Of a stretch of DNA of 64,000 bases, positions 40,858 to 51,200 are shown one piece after another; the stretch's first letter is position 1; each line of letters starts with the position of its first letter. The notes under the pieces are model-generated. The model saw only the letters and a program-made list of their open reading frames with translations, was not told the origin of the DNA and ran no database searches. A program made the translations under genes and the position numbers. The stretch lies in the NCBI GenBank assembly GCA_900102065.1, contig FMVK01000007.1, positions 62,001 through 126,000 of the forward strand. The letters are read 5' to 3'. The stretch comes from Lachnospiraceae bacterium XPB1003 (lineage in GTDB: Bacteria; Bacillota; Clostridia; Lachnospirales; Lachnospiraceae).

Positions 40858-42587
40858 TAGAGAGATTACAACATAAGTATGCCCTGTCAAGGCAGGGCGC
40901 TGTGGATATGATAAAGGCTTGCGTAAGTGTTACTGTCACGAACATTGTCATGATGATGCCTGCCGGTATCCTTTATTGCCTGATAAAGGATCTTTTGGAA
41001 GGAACACTTACGAAGGAAAGGATACCGTTTTATGTATGGGGATCTGCTATTGTGATCATCATGATAGCAGTGACATATTATATTCAGTATAATGCGACAT
41101 TCCTGACTACATATAAGGAGAGTGGGATCAGAAGAACTACGATAGCAGAAAAGCTTAGAAAGCTTCCGCTGTCTTATTTCGGGAAGAAAAATCTGTCGGA
41201 CCTTACTACGAATATCATGGGAGACTGTGCACAGATCGAGACCGCGTCGAGTCACTGGATACCGGAACTTATCGGAGCGGTGATTTCCGTAACTTTAGTG
41301 GGTATAAGTCTTTTTATTGCATTTGACTGGAGAATGGTACTTGCCAGTTTCTGGGTGATACCTGTTGCTTTCATCATCATTGCCACCTGTTCCGGCGCGG
41401 AGAAAAAGGCCGTAAGAAAAAACTCTGCCGTTAAGATGACCATGACAGACGGAATACAGGAATGTCTGGAATCCATCAGGGATCTGAGAGCTAATAATGC
41501 CGAAGACCGATATATGGATGAACTTGAGGTCAAGATCAGAAATGTTGAAAAAGAGGCGTTGCTTACGGAACTTAAGATGGCGGTATATGTTAATTCCGCA
41601 TCGATCATTTTAAAGATCGGAATAGGTACTACGGCTGTTGTGGGCGGAGCGCTTTTTGCAAAGGGGGAGATATCTATTCTGACTTTCTTTATGTTCCTTA
41701 TGCTTGTATCGAGGCTTTACGATCCTATGATGATCACGCTTCAGAATTTTGCTGCCATCATATCCTGCGGCATCCAGTGTGAGAGACTTGATGAGATGCT
41801 TTCCACAAAGCCACAGACGGGATCGGAAGAAATGAATAATAACGGTTATGATATCGTATTCGATCATGTCGGTTTTAAATATTCAGACGATACAGATGTT
41901 CTTAAAGATGTCAGCTTTACGGCAAAACAGGGACAGGTAACGGCGCTGATAGGACCTTCTGGAGGCGGAAAGACAACGATATCAAGACTTGCTGCCAGAT
42001 TCTGGGATGTGAATGAGGGTAAGATCACACTTGGAGGTGAAGATATTTCGAAGATCGATCCGGAGACACTGCTCACCAATTATTCGATCGTATTCCAGGA
42101 TGTAACGCTTTTTAATAATTCGGTTATGGAAAATATCCGTATAGGAAAGAGCGGAGCAACTGATGAAGAAGTAATGGAAGCGGCGAGAATGGCTAACTGT
42201 GAGGAATTCGTTGAACTCCTTCCCGATAAATATGACACATACATCGGGGAGAACGGCAGTGAGCTTTCCGGTGGCGAGAGGCAGAGGATATCTATCGCGA
42301 GAGCCTTTCTTAAGGATGCACCTATTATTCTGCTTGATGAAGCAACGGCTTCACTCGATGCGGAGAATGAAACTGTGATCCAGGAGGCTCTTTCAAGGTT
42401 GATAAAAAATAAAACAGTCATGATCATCGCACACAGAATGAGAACCATAGCAAATGCGGATCATGTTGTTGTATTGAAAGACGGAGTGGTTGCGGAACAG
42501 GGAAGCCCCGAGTCACTTGGTGCATATGACAGCATATACAGTCGGATGACCAAGCAGCAGATGATGTCACAGAACTGGCGTATGTAA
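40854..42587 (+). CDS. ABC half-exporter (fused permease and ATPase), second subunit
   Basis: A 577-residue partner of the preceding gene, starting at ATG 40854 inside its stop codon (ATGA). It has six membrane helices and an ATPase with Walker A GPSGGGKTT, signature ELSGGERQR and Walker B IILLDEATASLD. The two probably form a heterodimer. Expression is predicted from the O5-controlled promoter. Confidence 0.88.
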   Translation: MIERLQHKYALSRQGAVDMIKACVSVTVTNIVMMMPAGILYCLIKDLLEGTLTKERIPFYVWGSAIVIIMIAVTYYIQYNATFLTTYKESGIRRTTIAEKLRKLPLSYFGKKNLSDLTTNIMGDCAQIETASSHWIPELIGAVISVTLVGISLFIAFDWRMVLASFWVIPVAFIIIATCSGAEKKAVRKNSAVKMTMTDGIQECLESIRDLRANNAEDRYMDELEVKIRNVEKEALLTELKMAVYVNSASIILKIGIGTTAVVGGALFAKGEISILTFFMFLMLVSRLYDPMMITLQNFAAIISCGIQCERLDEMLSTKPQTGSEEMNNNGYDIVFDHVGFKYSDDTDVLKDVSFTAKQGQVTALIGPSGGGKTTISRLAARFWDVNEGKITLGGEDISKIDPETLLTNYSIVFQDVTLFNNSVMENIRIGKSGATDEEVMEAARMANCEEFVELLPDKYDTYIGENGSELSGGERQRISIARAFLKDAPIILLDEATASLDAENETVIQEALSRLIKNKTVMIIAHRMRTIANADHVVVLKDGVVAEQGSPESLGAYDSIYSRMTKQQMMSQNWRM

Positions 42588-42615
42588 GAAATATAAATTA
42601 CGAGGAGAAATAAAA

Positions 42616-43200
42616 ATGGAAAACACCAATCGTTTGAATGCAAAAGATCTGATAAATGTCGGGATATACACGGCAATATGTGCGGTTTTGTGCTGTGCTG
42701 TGGCCATGACAGGCGTGATCCCCATCATGATGGTATTGTTAGTCGTATTTGTTCCGATCATTACGGGAATCCCGTATATGATGTTCCTTACTAAAGTAAA
42801 AAAGTTCGGAATGATACTTATTATGAATGTACTCATGGGAGCTTTCATGTGGGTTACAGGCATGAGTTATTATGCTTTGATCGTAGGAACTGTGGCAGGT
42901 CTTATAGCTGAACTTATCTATCGTGCAGGAAGATATCAAAGCAAGAAGTGTGGGATCTTTGCGTATGCAGTTTCCGGTATATATTGCTGGGCCAATTACA
43001 TTGGTATCTTCTTTAACGCGGAAAGCTATTTTTCGACGAGGCAGAATTTTGGTCAGGATTATATTGATGCCGTAACAGGAATGCTTCCGCTGTGGATGTG
43101 TCCCGTACTTCTGGTTGTTGATATCCTGTGCGGAATCATAGGCGGATGGATAGGAGCGAAGGTACTTAAGAAACACTTTGAAAAGGCAGGTATTGCCTGA
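42616..43200 (+). CDS. ECF transporter S-component, MptD/Trep_Strep family
   Basis: A 194-residue membrane protein with NAKDLINVGIYTAICAVL at the start and later TGMLPLWMCPVL and CGIIGGWIGAKVLKKHF, diagnostic of the Trep_Strep (TIGR02185) S-component family. It would bind the imported small molecule. ACGAGGAGA precedes the ATG. Followed by T- and A-components, making a complete dedicated ECF importer. Confidence 0.87.
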   Translation: MENTNRLNAKDLINVGIYTAICAVLCCAVAMTGVIPIMMVLLVVFVPIITGIPYMMFLTKVKKFGMILIMNVLMGAFMWVTGMSYYALIVGTVAGLIAELIYRAGRYQSKKCGIFAYAVSGIYCWANYIGIFFNAESYFSTRQNFGQDYIDAVTGMLPLWMCPVLLVVDILCGIIGGWIGAKVLKKHFEKAGIA

Positions 43201-43202
43201 CA

Positions 43203-43922
43203 ATGGAATACAGATTAGACAGAAATATCCATTCTTTACTTGATCCCAGAACAAAGCTTCTTTTGTTATTTACGAGTTCCGTATTTGTGATAGGAAATGC
43301 GGGAGAAGCATGGATGAATACTTTTTACTGGATACTGGTGTATCTTCCGGTGGTGCTTTTGTTCATGGAAAAAGAATGGAAGGGTGGATTGGCTGCGGTT
43401 GGAATCTATATAGCAAGTTATTATGCTCAAAGGGCACTGCAGCATGATCTGACAGCGGTTGAATCGATGTTTGCGCTGATGCTCTATATCATAACAAAGA
43501 TATTACCGACTATTATTCTTGCCAGATATATCATAAAAACAACTAAGGTTTCGGAATTCCTGACGGCAATGAAACGTATTCATATCACGGACAAGCTGAC
43601 TATACCCATCAGTGTTATCTTCAGATTCTTCCCTACCGTTGCGGAGGAAGCTAAGGCGATCAATGATGCAATGCGAATGCGGGGAATTGAGATGGGCGCA
43701 AAAAAAGCTTCCGAAGCGGTAGAATACAGGATGGTCCCGCTTATCGCTTCCTGTTCGATCATAGGAGAGGAACTGTCCGCAGCAGCTATGACAAGAGGAC
43801 TGGATGTTGGAAAAAAGAGAAGCTGCATTTGGAAGATCAGATTCGGTTTCCCTGACATGATCATCATCGCATTATGTCTGGCATGTTTCGGCTGGTGGGG
43901 GATAGGAAGGTTTTTTGTATGA
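43203..43922 (+). CDS. Energy-coupling factor transmembrane protein EcfT
   Basis: A 239-residue EcfT with several membrane helices and the coupling region FRFFPTVAEEAKAINDAMRMRGIEMGA, containing the conserved ARG-like MRMRG motif that contacts the ATPase. It starts 2 bases after the S-component stop and overlaps the A-component. Confidence 0.87.
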   Translation: MEYRLDRNIHSLLDPRTKLLLLFTSSVFVIGNAGEAWMNTFYWILVYLPVVLLFMEKEWKGGLAAVGIYIASYYAQRALQHDLTAVESMFALMLYIITKILPTIILARYIIKTTKVSEFLTAMKRIHITDKLTIPISVIFRFFPTVAEEAKAINDAMRMRGIEMGAKKASEAVEYRMVPLIASCSIIGEELSAAAMTRGLDVGKKRSCIWKIRFGFPDMIIIALCLACFGWWGIGRFFV

Positions 43923-45310
43923 TCTGTTTTGATAATGTTTCGTATAAATATGTCAAAGACAGAGAAAGCCTTAAAGGTATAGATCTGTCTGTAAACGAAG
44001 GAGAAGTTATACTTGTATGCGGACCGTCCGGGTGCGGAAAATCGACATTGGTCAGATGTGTTAACGGCCTGATACCTCATTTTTATGAAGGAGAACTGTC
44101 TGGAAGAGTTTCAGTAAACGGGATAGATGTATCACAGACCACATTAAGGAAGCTGTCAAGGCATGTAGGGACGGTTTTTCAGAATCCCAGAAGTCAGTTT
44201 TTTAATGTCGATACAACCAGTGAGCTTGCATTCGGATGTGAGAACTTCGGCATGGATCCCGATGAGATTGAGCGAAGGATCGATCAGACGGTTAACAGGC
44301 ATGCGCTCGGTCCGCTGATGGACAGAAGTATATTTAAACTCTCGGGCGGTGAAAAGCAGAAGATCGCCTGCGCAAGTATTGCGGTAGAACCTCTCGATGT
44401 GATCATTCTTGATGAACCATCTGCAAATTTGGATCATCGTGGGATCTGTGAACTCCAAAAAATGATCGCTGCGTGGAAGGAAGAACACAAGACTATTCTT
44501 ATAGCCGAGCATAGGATATCATATCTTTTTCCCTATATAACCAGAGCTCTGTTAATGGATTCTGGCGAGATAGTGAAGGAGTTTTCTGCAGAAGAAATAA
44601 AGGCACTGTCAGCCGATGATCTCCACGGACTTGGACTAAGAGCTGAAGCAATGCAGGATCCGGTTGGATTAAGCATAGATACCAAAGAGGAAACGGATAA
44701 ATCCGACAAATTTATTCTTTCAAATATGAAGTTTTCATACAGAGGAGAGAAGCCGGTATTCGACATACTGCAAATGGAAATCCCTGCGGGAGAGATAGTT
44801 GCGATAGTCGGAGCAAACGGCGCCGGGAAGTCAACCTTCTTACGGTGTCTTTGCGGACTGGAAAGAAGATGCAAAGCCGAGCTTAAAGTGAACGGAGAAG
44901 TCTGGAACAATAAGAAGCGACGGCAGAATATCTACATGGTCATGCAGGATGTGAATCATCAGCTTTTTACAGACAGTGTTCTTGAAGAAGTCATGATCTC
45001 ACTGGATAAAGAAGATAAGGATGAAGCGCTCGAAATACTCAGATCGCTTGATTTGGAGGGATTCGCCGATAAGCATCCGCTTGCTTTGTCCGGCGGACAG
45101 AAACAGAGAGTTGCTGTAGCATCAGCGGTTGCCTCCGGGAGGAAGATCATTCTGTTTGATGAACCAACCAGCGGACTTGATCATTTTCATATGCTTCAGG
45201 TATCCGAATTGTTGAAGAAGCTTAGGCGTTCAGGCAGGACGCTCATTATAGTAACGCATGATGTTGAACTCATAAAAACAGCATGTACCCGTATTATCCG
45301 TTTTGGATAA
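43919..45310 (+). CDS. ECF transporter ATPase, two fused ABC domains
   Basis: A 463-residue fusion of two ATPase domains, equivalent to EcfA1 and EcfA2. Walker A motifs are GPSGCGKST (domain 1) and GANGAGKST (domain 2); signatures are KLSGGEKQKIA and ALSGGQKQRVA. The start at 43919 overlaps the EcfT stop (ATGA). It completes the importer and ends the operon at the terminator 45338-45377. Confidence 0.9.
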   Translation: MICFDNVSYKYVKDRESLKGIDLSVNEGEVILVCGPSGCGKSTLVRCVNGLIPHFYEGELSGRVSVNGIDVSQTTLRKLSRHVGTVFQNPRSQFFNVDTTSELAFGCENFGMDPDEIERRIDQTVNRHALGPLMDRSIFKLSGGEKQKIACASIAVEPLDVIILDEPSANLDHRGICELQKMIAAWKEEHKTILIAEHRISYLFPYITRALLMDSGEIVKEFSAEEIKALSADDLHGLGLRAEAMQDPVGLSIDTKEETDKSDKFILSNMKFSYRGEKPVFDILQMEIPAGEIVAIVGANGAGKSTFLRCLCGLERRCKAELKVNGEVWNNKKRRQNIYMVMQDVNHQLFTDSVLEEVMISLDKEDKDEALEILRSLDLEGFADKHPLALSGGQKQRVAVASAVASGRKIILFDEPTSGLDHFHMLQVSELLKKLRRSGRTLIIVTHDVELIKTACTRIIRFG

Positions 45311-45337
45311 CGAGATGTATTTGAACATATTTATGTC

Positions 45338-45377
45338 AAAAACAGGTGGATAATGATTGATTATCTGCCTGTTTTTT
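45338..45377 (+). terminator. Intrinsic terminator after the ECF operon
   Basis: AAAAACAGGTGGATAA pairs with TTATCTGCCTGTTTTT (two G-U pairs), a 16-bp stem with a T run. Confidence 0.9.
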
Positions 45378-45434
45378 GATAATAAATAGGCAGGTGTTAA
45401 GATGCGTTTGAATTTTATTTTTATATTTTGAGAT

Positions 45435-45521
45435 ATATACGGCAGCAACACTATTAAACAGCTGCATCTATCTCGCACAGTGCGTATATGAGGATCCTTC
45501 GGGCAACTGACATGAGATAGA
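45435..45521 (+). other. Candidate structured RNA with mutually exclusive stems
   Basis: ATATACG (45435-45441) can pair with CGTATAT (45483-45489) around a GCAGC/GCTGC hairpin, while TCTATCTC (45467-45474) can pair with GAGATAGA (45514-45521). The two arrangements compete. I could not match it to a known riboswitch. No protein frame lies here. Confidence 0.35.
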
Positions 45522-45567
45522 CATATCTTCTTTTTGTACATTCTTTGCCCGGTATTTTATAGAAAAC

Positions 45568-45596
45568 TTGACGAGCTAATAATTGTTAGCTAAAAT
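45568..45596 (+). promoter_or_regulatory. Promoter of the CPBP protease gene with operator-like spacer
   Basis: TTGACG (45568-45573), a 17-base spacer and TAAAAT (45591-45596). The spacer contains GCTAATAATTGTTAGC, an everted version of the O1-O5 half-sites, so cross-regulation by the TetR protein is possible but unproven. Confidence 0.55.
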
Positions 45597-45646
45597 TCGG
45601 CTGATAGCAGAAAAAAACATTTATACATGATGAAGGAGACATGATA

Positions 45647-46681
45647 ATGGAAGCAAGGGACAAAAAGAGATTATGGTTATATATCGCAATAGCATATGGT
45701 GTTGCATACGCTGCGAATCTGATAATGATCATAGGATTAAAGAAGAATTATGATCTGACAATGTTTGTAAATACTCAGATGATGTATCCTGCCTGTGGTG
45801 TTATCCTGGGAAAGCTTATCTTTAAAAAAGAAGGCGAGAAACTGCCCATGTTAGGTTACATTACTGCTCTTATTACTACGGTACTGATGTTTATCTGCAG
45901 TCTGTGTTCAGTCTTTCTACATATGGATCCCATTGATGTTGAAGGAGTTGCTCAGATTGATATCTGGTCTACTGTTGGAACTCTGGTGATTATTACAGGC
46001 AGTGTTATAGCATATGTGGGTTTCTGGGTATGTGGAAAAGAAAAGAGCGAGAATGCCGGACTGCGCAGAAAGAATATCTTATGGAGTGTTATCCTTGTGG
46101 CGGTATTTGTAGCTTTATTTATAGGTAGAACGATGCTTGCCGTATTCCTTTCGGATCTGACTGCCCACAATACCGAAAGTTGGGATGAATTAAAGGCGGC
46201 TGTTCTGAATCGTGTTTTCATATTGGGACTGGTAGCCCTTCCTATAAATTACGTTTTTTCATTTATCGCGTTCTGGGGAGAAGAGTATGGATGGAGATAT
46301 TTCCTACAGCCTGTCTTACAGAAGAAAATGGGAAAACGCCTTGGAGTAATAATTCTGGGTGTTGTATGGGCGCTCTGGCACATAGGTGTTGATTTTATGT
46401 ATTACACAACGGAGTGTGGCGCTCAGGTCCTTGTTTCGCAGATCATTACATGCGTAGTTATAGCGATATTCTTCGGATATGCATATATGAAAACGGAAAA
46501 TATCTGGGTTGTGGTCATTATGCATTACCTTAATAACAATCTTGGTGCGCTTTTAGGCGGTGGCGGCAGTCAGGCTCTGCAGAATCAGCAGATTCCCTGG
46601 TCGTATATTCCTATTCATGCATTATCCGGAATAGTATTCTTCCTGTTCATTTTTGCGCCGCTTTATAATAAAAAGAAGTAA
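45647..46681 (+). CDS. CPBP family intramembrane glutamic/metallo-protease
   Basis: A 344-residue polytopic protein with the CPBP (Abi) motifs: EEYGWRYFLQP (about residues 205-215), WALWHIG and the C-terminal IMHYLNNN. These form the active site of CAAX-type and bacteriocin-immunity proteases. GAAGGAGA lies 8 bases before ATG 45647; an ATG at 45641 is in frame. Monocistronic or cotranscribed with the flavodoxin 60 bases downstream. Confidence 0.85.
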   Translation: MEARDKKRLWLYIAIAYGVAYAANLIMIIGLKKNYDLTMFVNTQMMYPACGVILGKLIFKKEGEKLPMLGYITALITTVLMFICSLCSVFLHMDPIDVEGVAQIDIWSTVGTLVIITGSVIAYVGFWVCGKEKSENAGLRRKNILWSVILVAVFVALFIGRTMLAVFLSDLTAHNTESWDELKAAVLNRVFILGLVALPINYVFSFIAFWGEEYGWRYFLQPVLQKKMGKRLGVIILGVVWALWHIGVDFMYYTTECGAQVLVSQIITCVVIAIFFGYAYMKTENIWVVVIMHYLNNNLGALLGGGGSQALQNQQIPWSYIPIHALSGIVFFLFIFAPLYNKKK

Positions 46682-46744
46682 TATAGATCCGGCAATAATG
46701 ATAGATACTTATGAAAGTTATTGCAAGAAAAGGAGTGATACGGG

Positions 46745-47221
46745 ATGAAAAGACTGGTTGTATTTTATTCTTTATCGGGAAATACAAAAGAGGCTGCAGA
46801 AAAGATTGCAGGCGGACTCGGCGCGGATATTTTACAGATTGAAACAGTAAAACCGATGCCCAAAGGGTTCTTAACTCAGATGCTCGTCGGAGGCGGACAG
46901 GTGATGATGAATCATATTCCGGAATTAAAACCCATTGATAAAGATATAAATGAATATGACGAGATCATTCTCGGCTCACCTATCTGGAACAGTAAAGGCG
47001 TTCCTGCGATAAATGCTTTTTTACAGGATAAAGCTGCCGCTCAAAAAGTTACTTCATTATTTTTCTTAAGCGGAGGCGGGGAAGTTGAAAAAGGACTTGA
47101 TGCTATAACAAAACTGCTCCCCAATCTCAAGAATACTGTTTCATTACTTGATAAAAAACATAAAGACTCCAAAGATAATGAAAGTAAGATAGCTGAATTC
47201 GTCAAGAAAGTTTCGGGCTGA
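46745..47221 (+). CDS. Flavodoxin family protein
   Basis: A 158-residue flavodoxin-like protein with the FMN loop YSLSGNTKEAA (about residues 8-18), then EIILGSPIWNSKGVPAINAFL and LFFLSGGG. It resembles flavodoxins used in anaerobic electron transfer. AAGGAGTGATA precedes the ATG. Ends at a strong terminator. Confidence 0.87.
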   Translation: MKRLVVFYSLSGNTKEAAEKIAGGLGADILQIETVKPMPKGFLTQMLVGGGQVMMNHIPELKPIDKDINEYDEIILGSPIWNSKGVPAINAFLQDKAAAQKVTSLFFLSGGGEVEKGLDAITKLLPNLKNTVSLLDKKHKDSKDNESKIAEFVKKVSG

Positions 47222-47234
47222 TCATTAAGGCATT

Positions 47235-47271
47235 AAGACCGCTTATTTTTAAGGGTAAGCGGTCTTTTTTA
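47235..47271 (+). terminator. Intrinsic terminator
   Basis: AAGACCGCTTA pairs with TAAGCGGTCTT, followed by six T. Confidence 0.9.
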
Positions 47272-47319
47272 TTGGGCGAAAAAAGATTAAAATTATTTGA
47301 AGCGGGGTAAAAACAGTAT

Positions 47320-48291
47320 ATGGATAATGCTATAAATAATAAAATCTTCGGACCCGTTATGATCGGGGGAATAAAGTTTTCGTCCAATGTATTGATGGCT
47401 CCTCTTGCAGGATATACATGCTTCCCGTTTCGCCTGATGGTAAAAGAACTGGGGGCGGGAAGTGCCTACACGGAGATGGTCAGCGCTGATGCCCTTAAAT
47501 ACAATGATCGGGCCACCCACAATCTTCTTTATACTGACGACAGAGAAAAACTTAAGTGCGTGCAGCTTTTGGGAGCTGTTCCCGAAACCTTTGAAAAAGC
47601 GGCAAAGAGCGGATTGCTCGAAAAGTTTGATGTGATAGACATCAATATGGGATGCCCGGTTCCGAATGTTATCAAGTCGGGAGAGGGCTGCGCGCTTATG
47701 GATGATATCCCCAGAGCCTCGAAGATAATCGAGGCCTGCAAAAGAAGCGGAAAGGTTGTTTCGATTAAATGTCGTGTAGGCATGAATAAGAAAAGGATCG
47801 TGATAGAGGAATTTGCCAGAATGTGCGAAGTATCGGGCGCTGATATGATCACGGTTCACGGACGGACCAGAGATATGATGTATGACGGCGAACCGTTATT
47901 TGATCTGATCAAGCTGGCGAAAGATTCTGTCAATATACCCGTGTTTGCAAACGGTGGAATAGATTCAAAAGAAAAAGCTTATGAAATGATGCGGCAGACG
48001 GGGGCAGACGGGATAATGCTTGCCAGGTACGGATTTGAAAATCCTATTCTTTTCTCAGAACTGACAGGCAGGGAGATAACGGATACCAAAGCAGGACTTT
48101 TGCTGAAACAGCTGGATATAGCAAATGAATGTTTTGATGAATTATATGTTCTGACGTATGTAAAAAAACTTGCATCATACTTTATGAAAAAGATGCCGGG
48201 GACAAAACAGTATAAGCTTGAATTATATAAGTGCGGAAGTGTTTCTGAATTACGAAAACTTATAGAGGAAATATTTAGAGTTAATGGATAA
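47320..48291 (+). CDS. dus: tRNA-dihydrouridine synthase
   Basis: A 323-residue TIM-barrel flavoenzyme that reduces uridine to dihydrouridine in the D-loop of tRNA. It shows APLAGYTCFPFR, NMGCPVPNVIKSGEGCALM with the catalytic Cys, and the ITVHGRTRDMMYDGEP FMN-binding region. The ribosome binding site is weak (GGGG). The next gene starts within its last codons (7 bases before the end), so the two are coupled. Confidence 0.9.
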   Translation: MDNAINNKIFGPVMIGGIKFSSNVLMAPLAGYTCFPFRLMVKELGAGSAYTEMVSADALKYNDRATHNLLYTDDREKLKCVQLLGAVPETFEKAAKSGLLEKFDVIDINMGCPVPNVIKSGEGCALMDDIPRASKIIEACKRSGKVVSIKCRVGMNKKRIVIEEFARMCEVSGADMITVHGRTRDMMYDGEPLFDLIKLAKDSVNIPVFANGGIDSKEKAYEMMRQTGADGIMLARYGFENPILFSELTGREITDTKAGLLLKQLDIANECFDELYVLTYVKKLASYFMKKMPGTKQYKLELYKCGSVSELRKLIEEIFRVNG

Positions 48292-51200
48292 CCTGAATCA
48301 ATTTGAAACAGAAAACGGAATACTTAAGGCCTATCTTGGATCCGGATCAGAAGTAGTTATTCCCGACGGTATCCATACTATTGCTGATGGTGTATTTAAA
48401 GGAATGGCAGGACTTATCAAAGTTACTCTTCCTTTGAGCGTAAAAAGTATAGGTGTCGGAGCCTTTAAAGGCTGCAAAAAACTTAAAGAGATCAACATGC
48501 CGGAAGGTCTGCAGGAAGTCGGCGATTATGCTTTTAACAGATGCCACGACCTTGAGGAGATAGTCTTTCCGAAGACAATGACTACTCTCGGAAACTATGC
48601 TTTTCTTTATTGCGATGGACTGAAAAAGGTGGTCATTGAGGGACCGAAGCGTATTGGAAAGGCTGCGTTTTCTCATAACATGTTCCTTAGAGAGATCTCT
48701 TTGAATAAAGATGTTGATGATTCAAACTTTTCCGACGAGGTTTTTGAGGGATGTATATGTCTTGAGAAGATAATCCTTTCCGGTGAGGTTTTTGAAGTAA
48801 GCAACCTTATCGAAGCTATGGATTCCCACACAGATTATCCGGAACTTATCAAATCAATTGCAAAAAGTGTATATCATTCGCTGCAGGTAGAAGACGGAAG
48901 GCTTATTTCATTTAATATAAATCTGAAAAATATCACTCTTCCCGAAGGGATCACCGAGATCGGTAAGAGCTGCTTTTTTGATAAAAAAGGTATCGTAAGT
49001 ATTACTTTCCCAAAGACGCTTAAAGATATCAGGGCGAATGCTTTTCTAAATTGTATAAGCCTTGAGGAAGTTACATTTTTAAGCAAAGATGTGACTTTGG
49101 ATGACAAGGCTTTCAGAGGCTGCTGTAATCTGAAGAAAGTAATTATAGATGATCAGACGTTCTGTTTGGATGAGGAAACCGAAAGTTGTCTGGCGAACAG
49201 GATAAGAAGCCAGGTGCTGGGAGATTTTTATATCAGTGGACGGATCCTTGTGCGTTACATGGGTGATGAAGAACAGATACGGCTGCCGGATGAAGTTGAG
49301 ATCATCGGGGAACGTTGTTTCTTCGGTAATGAAAGATTAAAGGCCGTAACCTGTCCCAAGGGACTTACAGAGATCAGAGAACAGGCTTTTGAAGGCTGCC
49401 TTACATTACAAACGGTTGCTTTGCCGGACACAGTAAAAAGAATAGAAAGAGAAGCCTTTGCGGAATGTCCTAAGCTCCTTAAATGTAGCATTCCGGAAAC
49501 TATTGAATATATCGGAGAGTATGCTTTCAGACGCTGCAATCAGTTGCCTGTTTTCGTTCCATGGCCTGAGCATGCCGAGATCGATCCATATGCTTTTTAC
49601 AGAGCCGGACATTACGCACGGATAACGGAAGAGCTTAAGAACAGTGTTCTTAAGAATAAAGAAAAACAGAGTTCTCATGAATGTAAAAATGATGCGGATG
49701 ATGATCTGATAGCCCCCTATGCTTTTACCAATTCGACAGAGGTTAAGATCCTGAGATTATCAAATATAAAAAGGATAGGAAAGTTTGCGTACGCATCATG
49801 CCCGGAGCTGACGGAAGTCGAGATCGATGCTCCTGAATGTGTGATAGAAAAGGGTGCTTTTGACAGATGCCCCAAACTAAAGAGCTTGAGTTTAAATGTT
49901 AAAGAAATATGCGAAGGTACATTTTCCTTTTGCAGGAATCTGGAAGAGGTTAGAGCGGACGGAGTATCTGTTTTACCGGCGGGGTGTTTTGCGGGATGCT
50001 TTGATCTGAAAAAAATTGAATTCAATAATGTAACCAGAATAGGAGCACGTTGTTTTGATGAATGTATAAGTCTGGAAGAATTTGATCTCTCGCGGATAAG
50101 AACTGTTGATGAGCGGGCATTCGAAAGATGCGATTCGTTAAAGCACGTGGAGCTTGACGATATCCTGTGTCGTTATCATGCATTTGCGGACTGTGCATCT
50201 TTAACATCGATCAGTATCACGGATAAAACTGAACTTAAAAGCGGCGTGTTTATCGGCTGTACGCAGGTAAAGGAGATATCATTTAATTCCGAAGCTTTCG
50301 GTTTTAACAGATTTACGGACTGTTTAAATCATGTTGAAAACAGGTATCCCGCACCTGTAAGAGAGGTTATTGCGTCGATCTATTCCTGCTATGACATACG
50401 TGATAAAGTTGCTTTGACCGGTTACTCTCAGGATGCAACGAGGATTACGATCCCTGACGGGATAGAAGAGATCGGTCAGGATGTTTTCAGGGATCATAAC
50501 AGATTAAAAGAGATAAGTATCCCTAAATCCGTCAGGTTATTCGGGAGTCATGCTTTTTCAATGACGACATGGCTCGAAGAAGAGAGAAAAAGATCCCCTT
50601 TTGTTATCGTGAACAATGTGCTTTTGGATGGTGCACTTTGTAAAGGCAGGGTCGAAATCCCTAAGGATATCAGACGCATTGCGGCGTGGAGCTTTGCAGG
50701 GAATATTGATATGACCGAATTACATATTCCTTCCGAGAGTATCGGAGTTGAATCCCTTTCATTTCGTAATTGCCTTAATCTTAAGAAGATCATTGACTGG
50801 AATGATAATGAATATGTACTGAATGACATATCTGATCTAAAGAACAAAGATTATCCTGAGTTGATAAAAAGGATATTCACGGAGTGTATCAACTGCTTCA
50901 AGCTGGATGAAAATGATGTCCTTATTGAAAGTACGGGAAATATTAAAAAACTGAATTTCCCGCAGGGGATCAGAGCAATCGCCGACAAAGTTTATAAAGA
51001 CTGTCATCTGCTTGAGACCATCGTTTTTTCGGATGAAACAAAAAGCATCGGAAGATCGGCTTTTGAAAGCAGTAAGTGGCTGAAGAGTGTTTCCAATGCA
51101 GGTGCTGTTGAAAGCATAGGAGCACTGGCTTTCTCAGGATGTCAGTCTCTTGAAGAGATAGATCTTTCGGACAGCTTATCAGAACTTGGAAAAAGGTGCT

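Noticed and set aside
45420-45545. Known riboswitch class (TPP, preQ1, c-di-GMP, fluoride, guanidine)
   Set aside because: None of the class-defining motifs is present.
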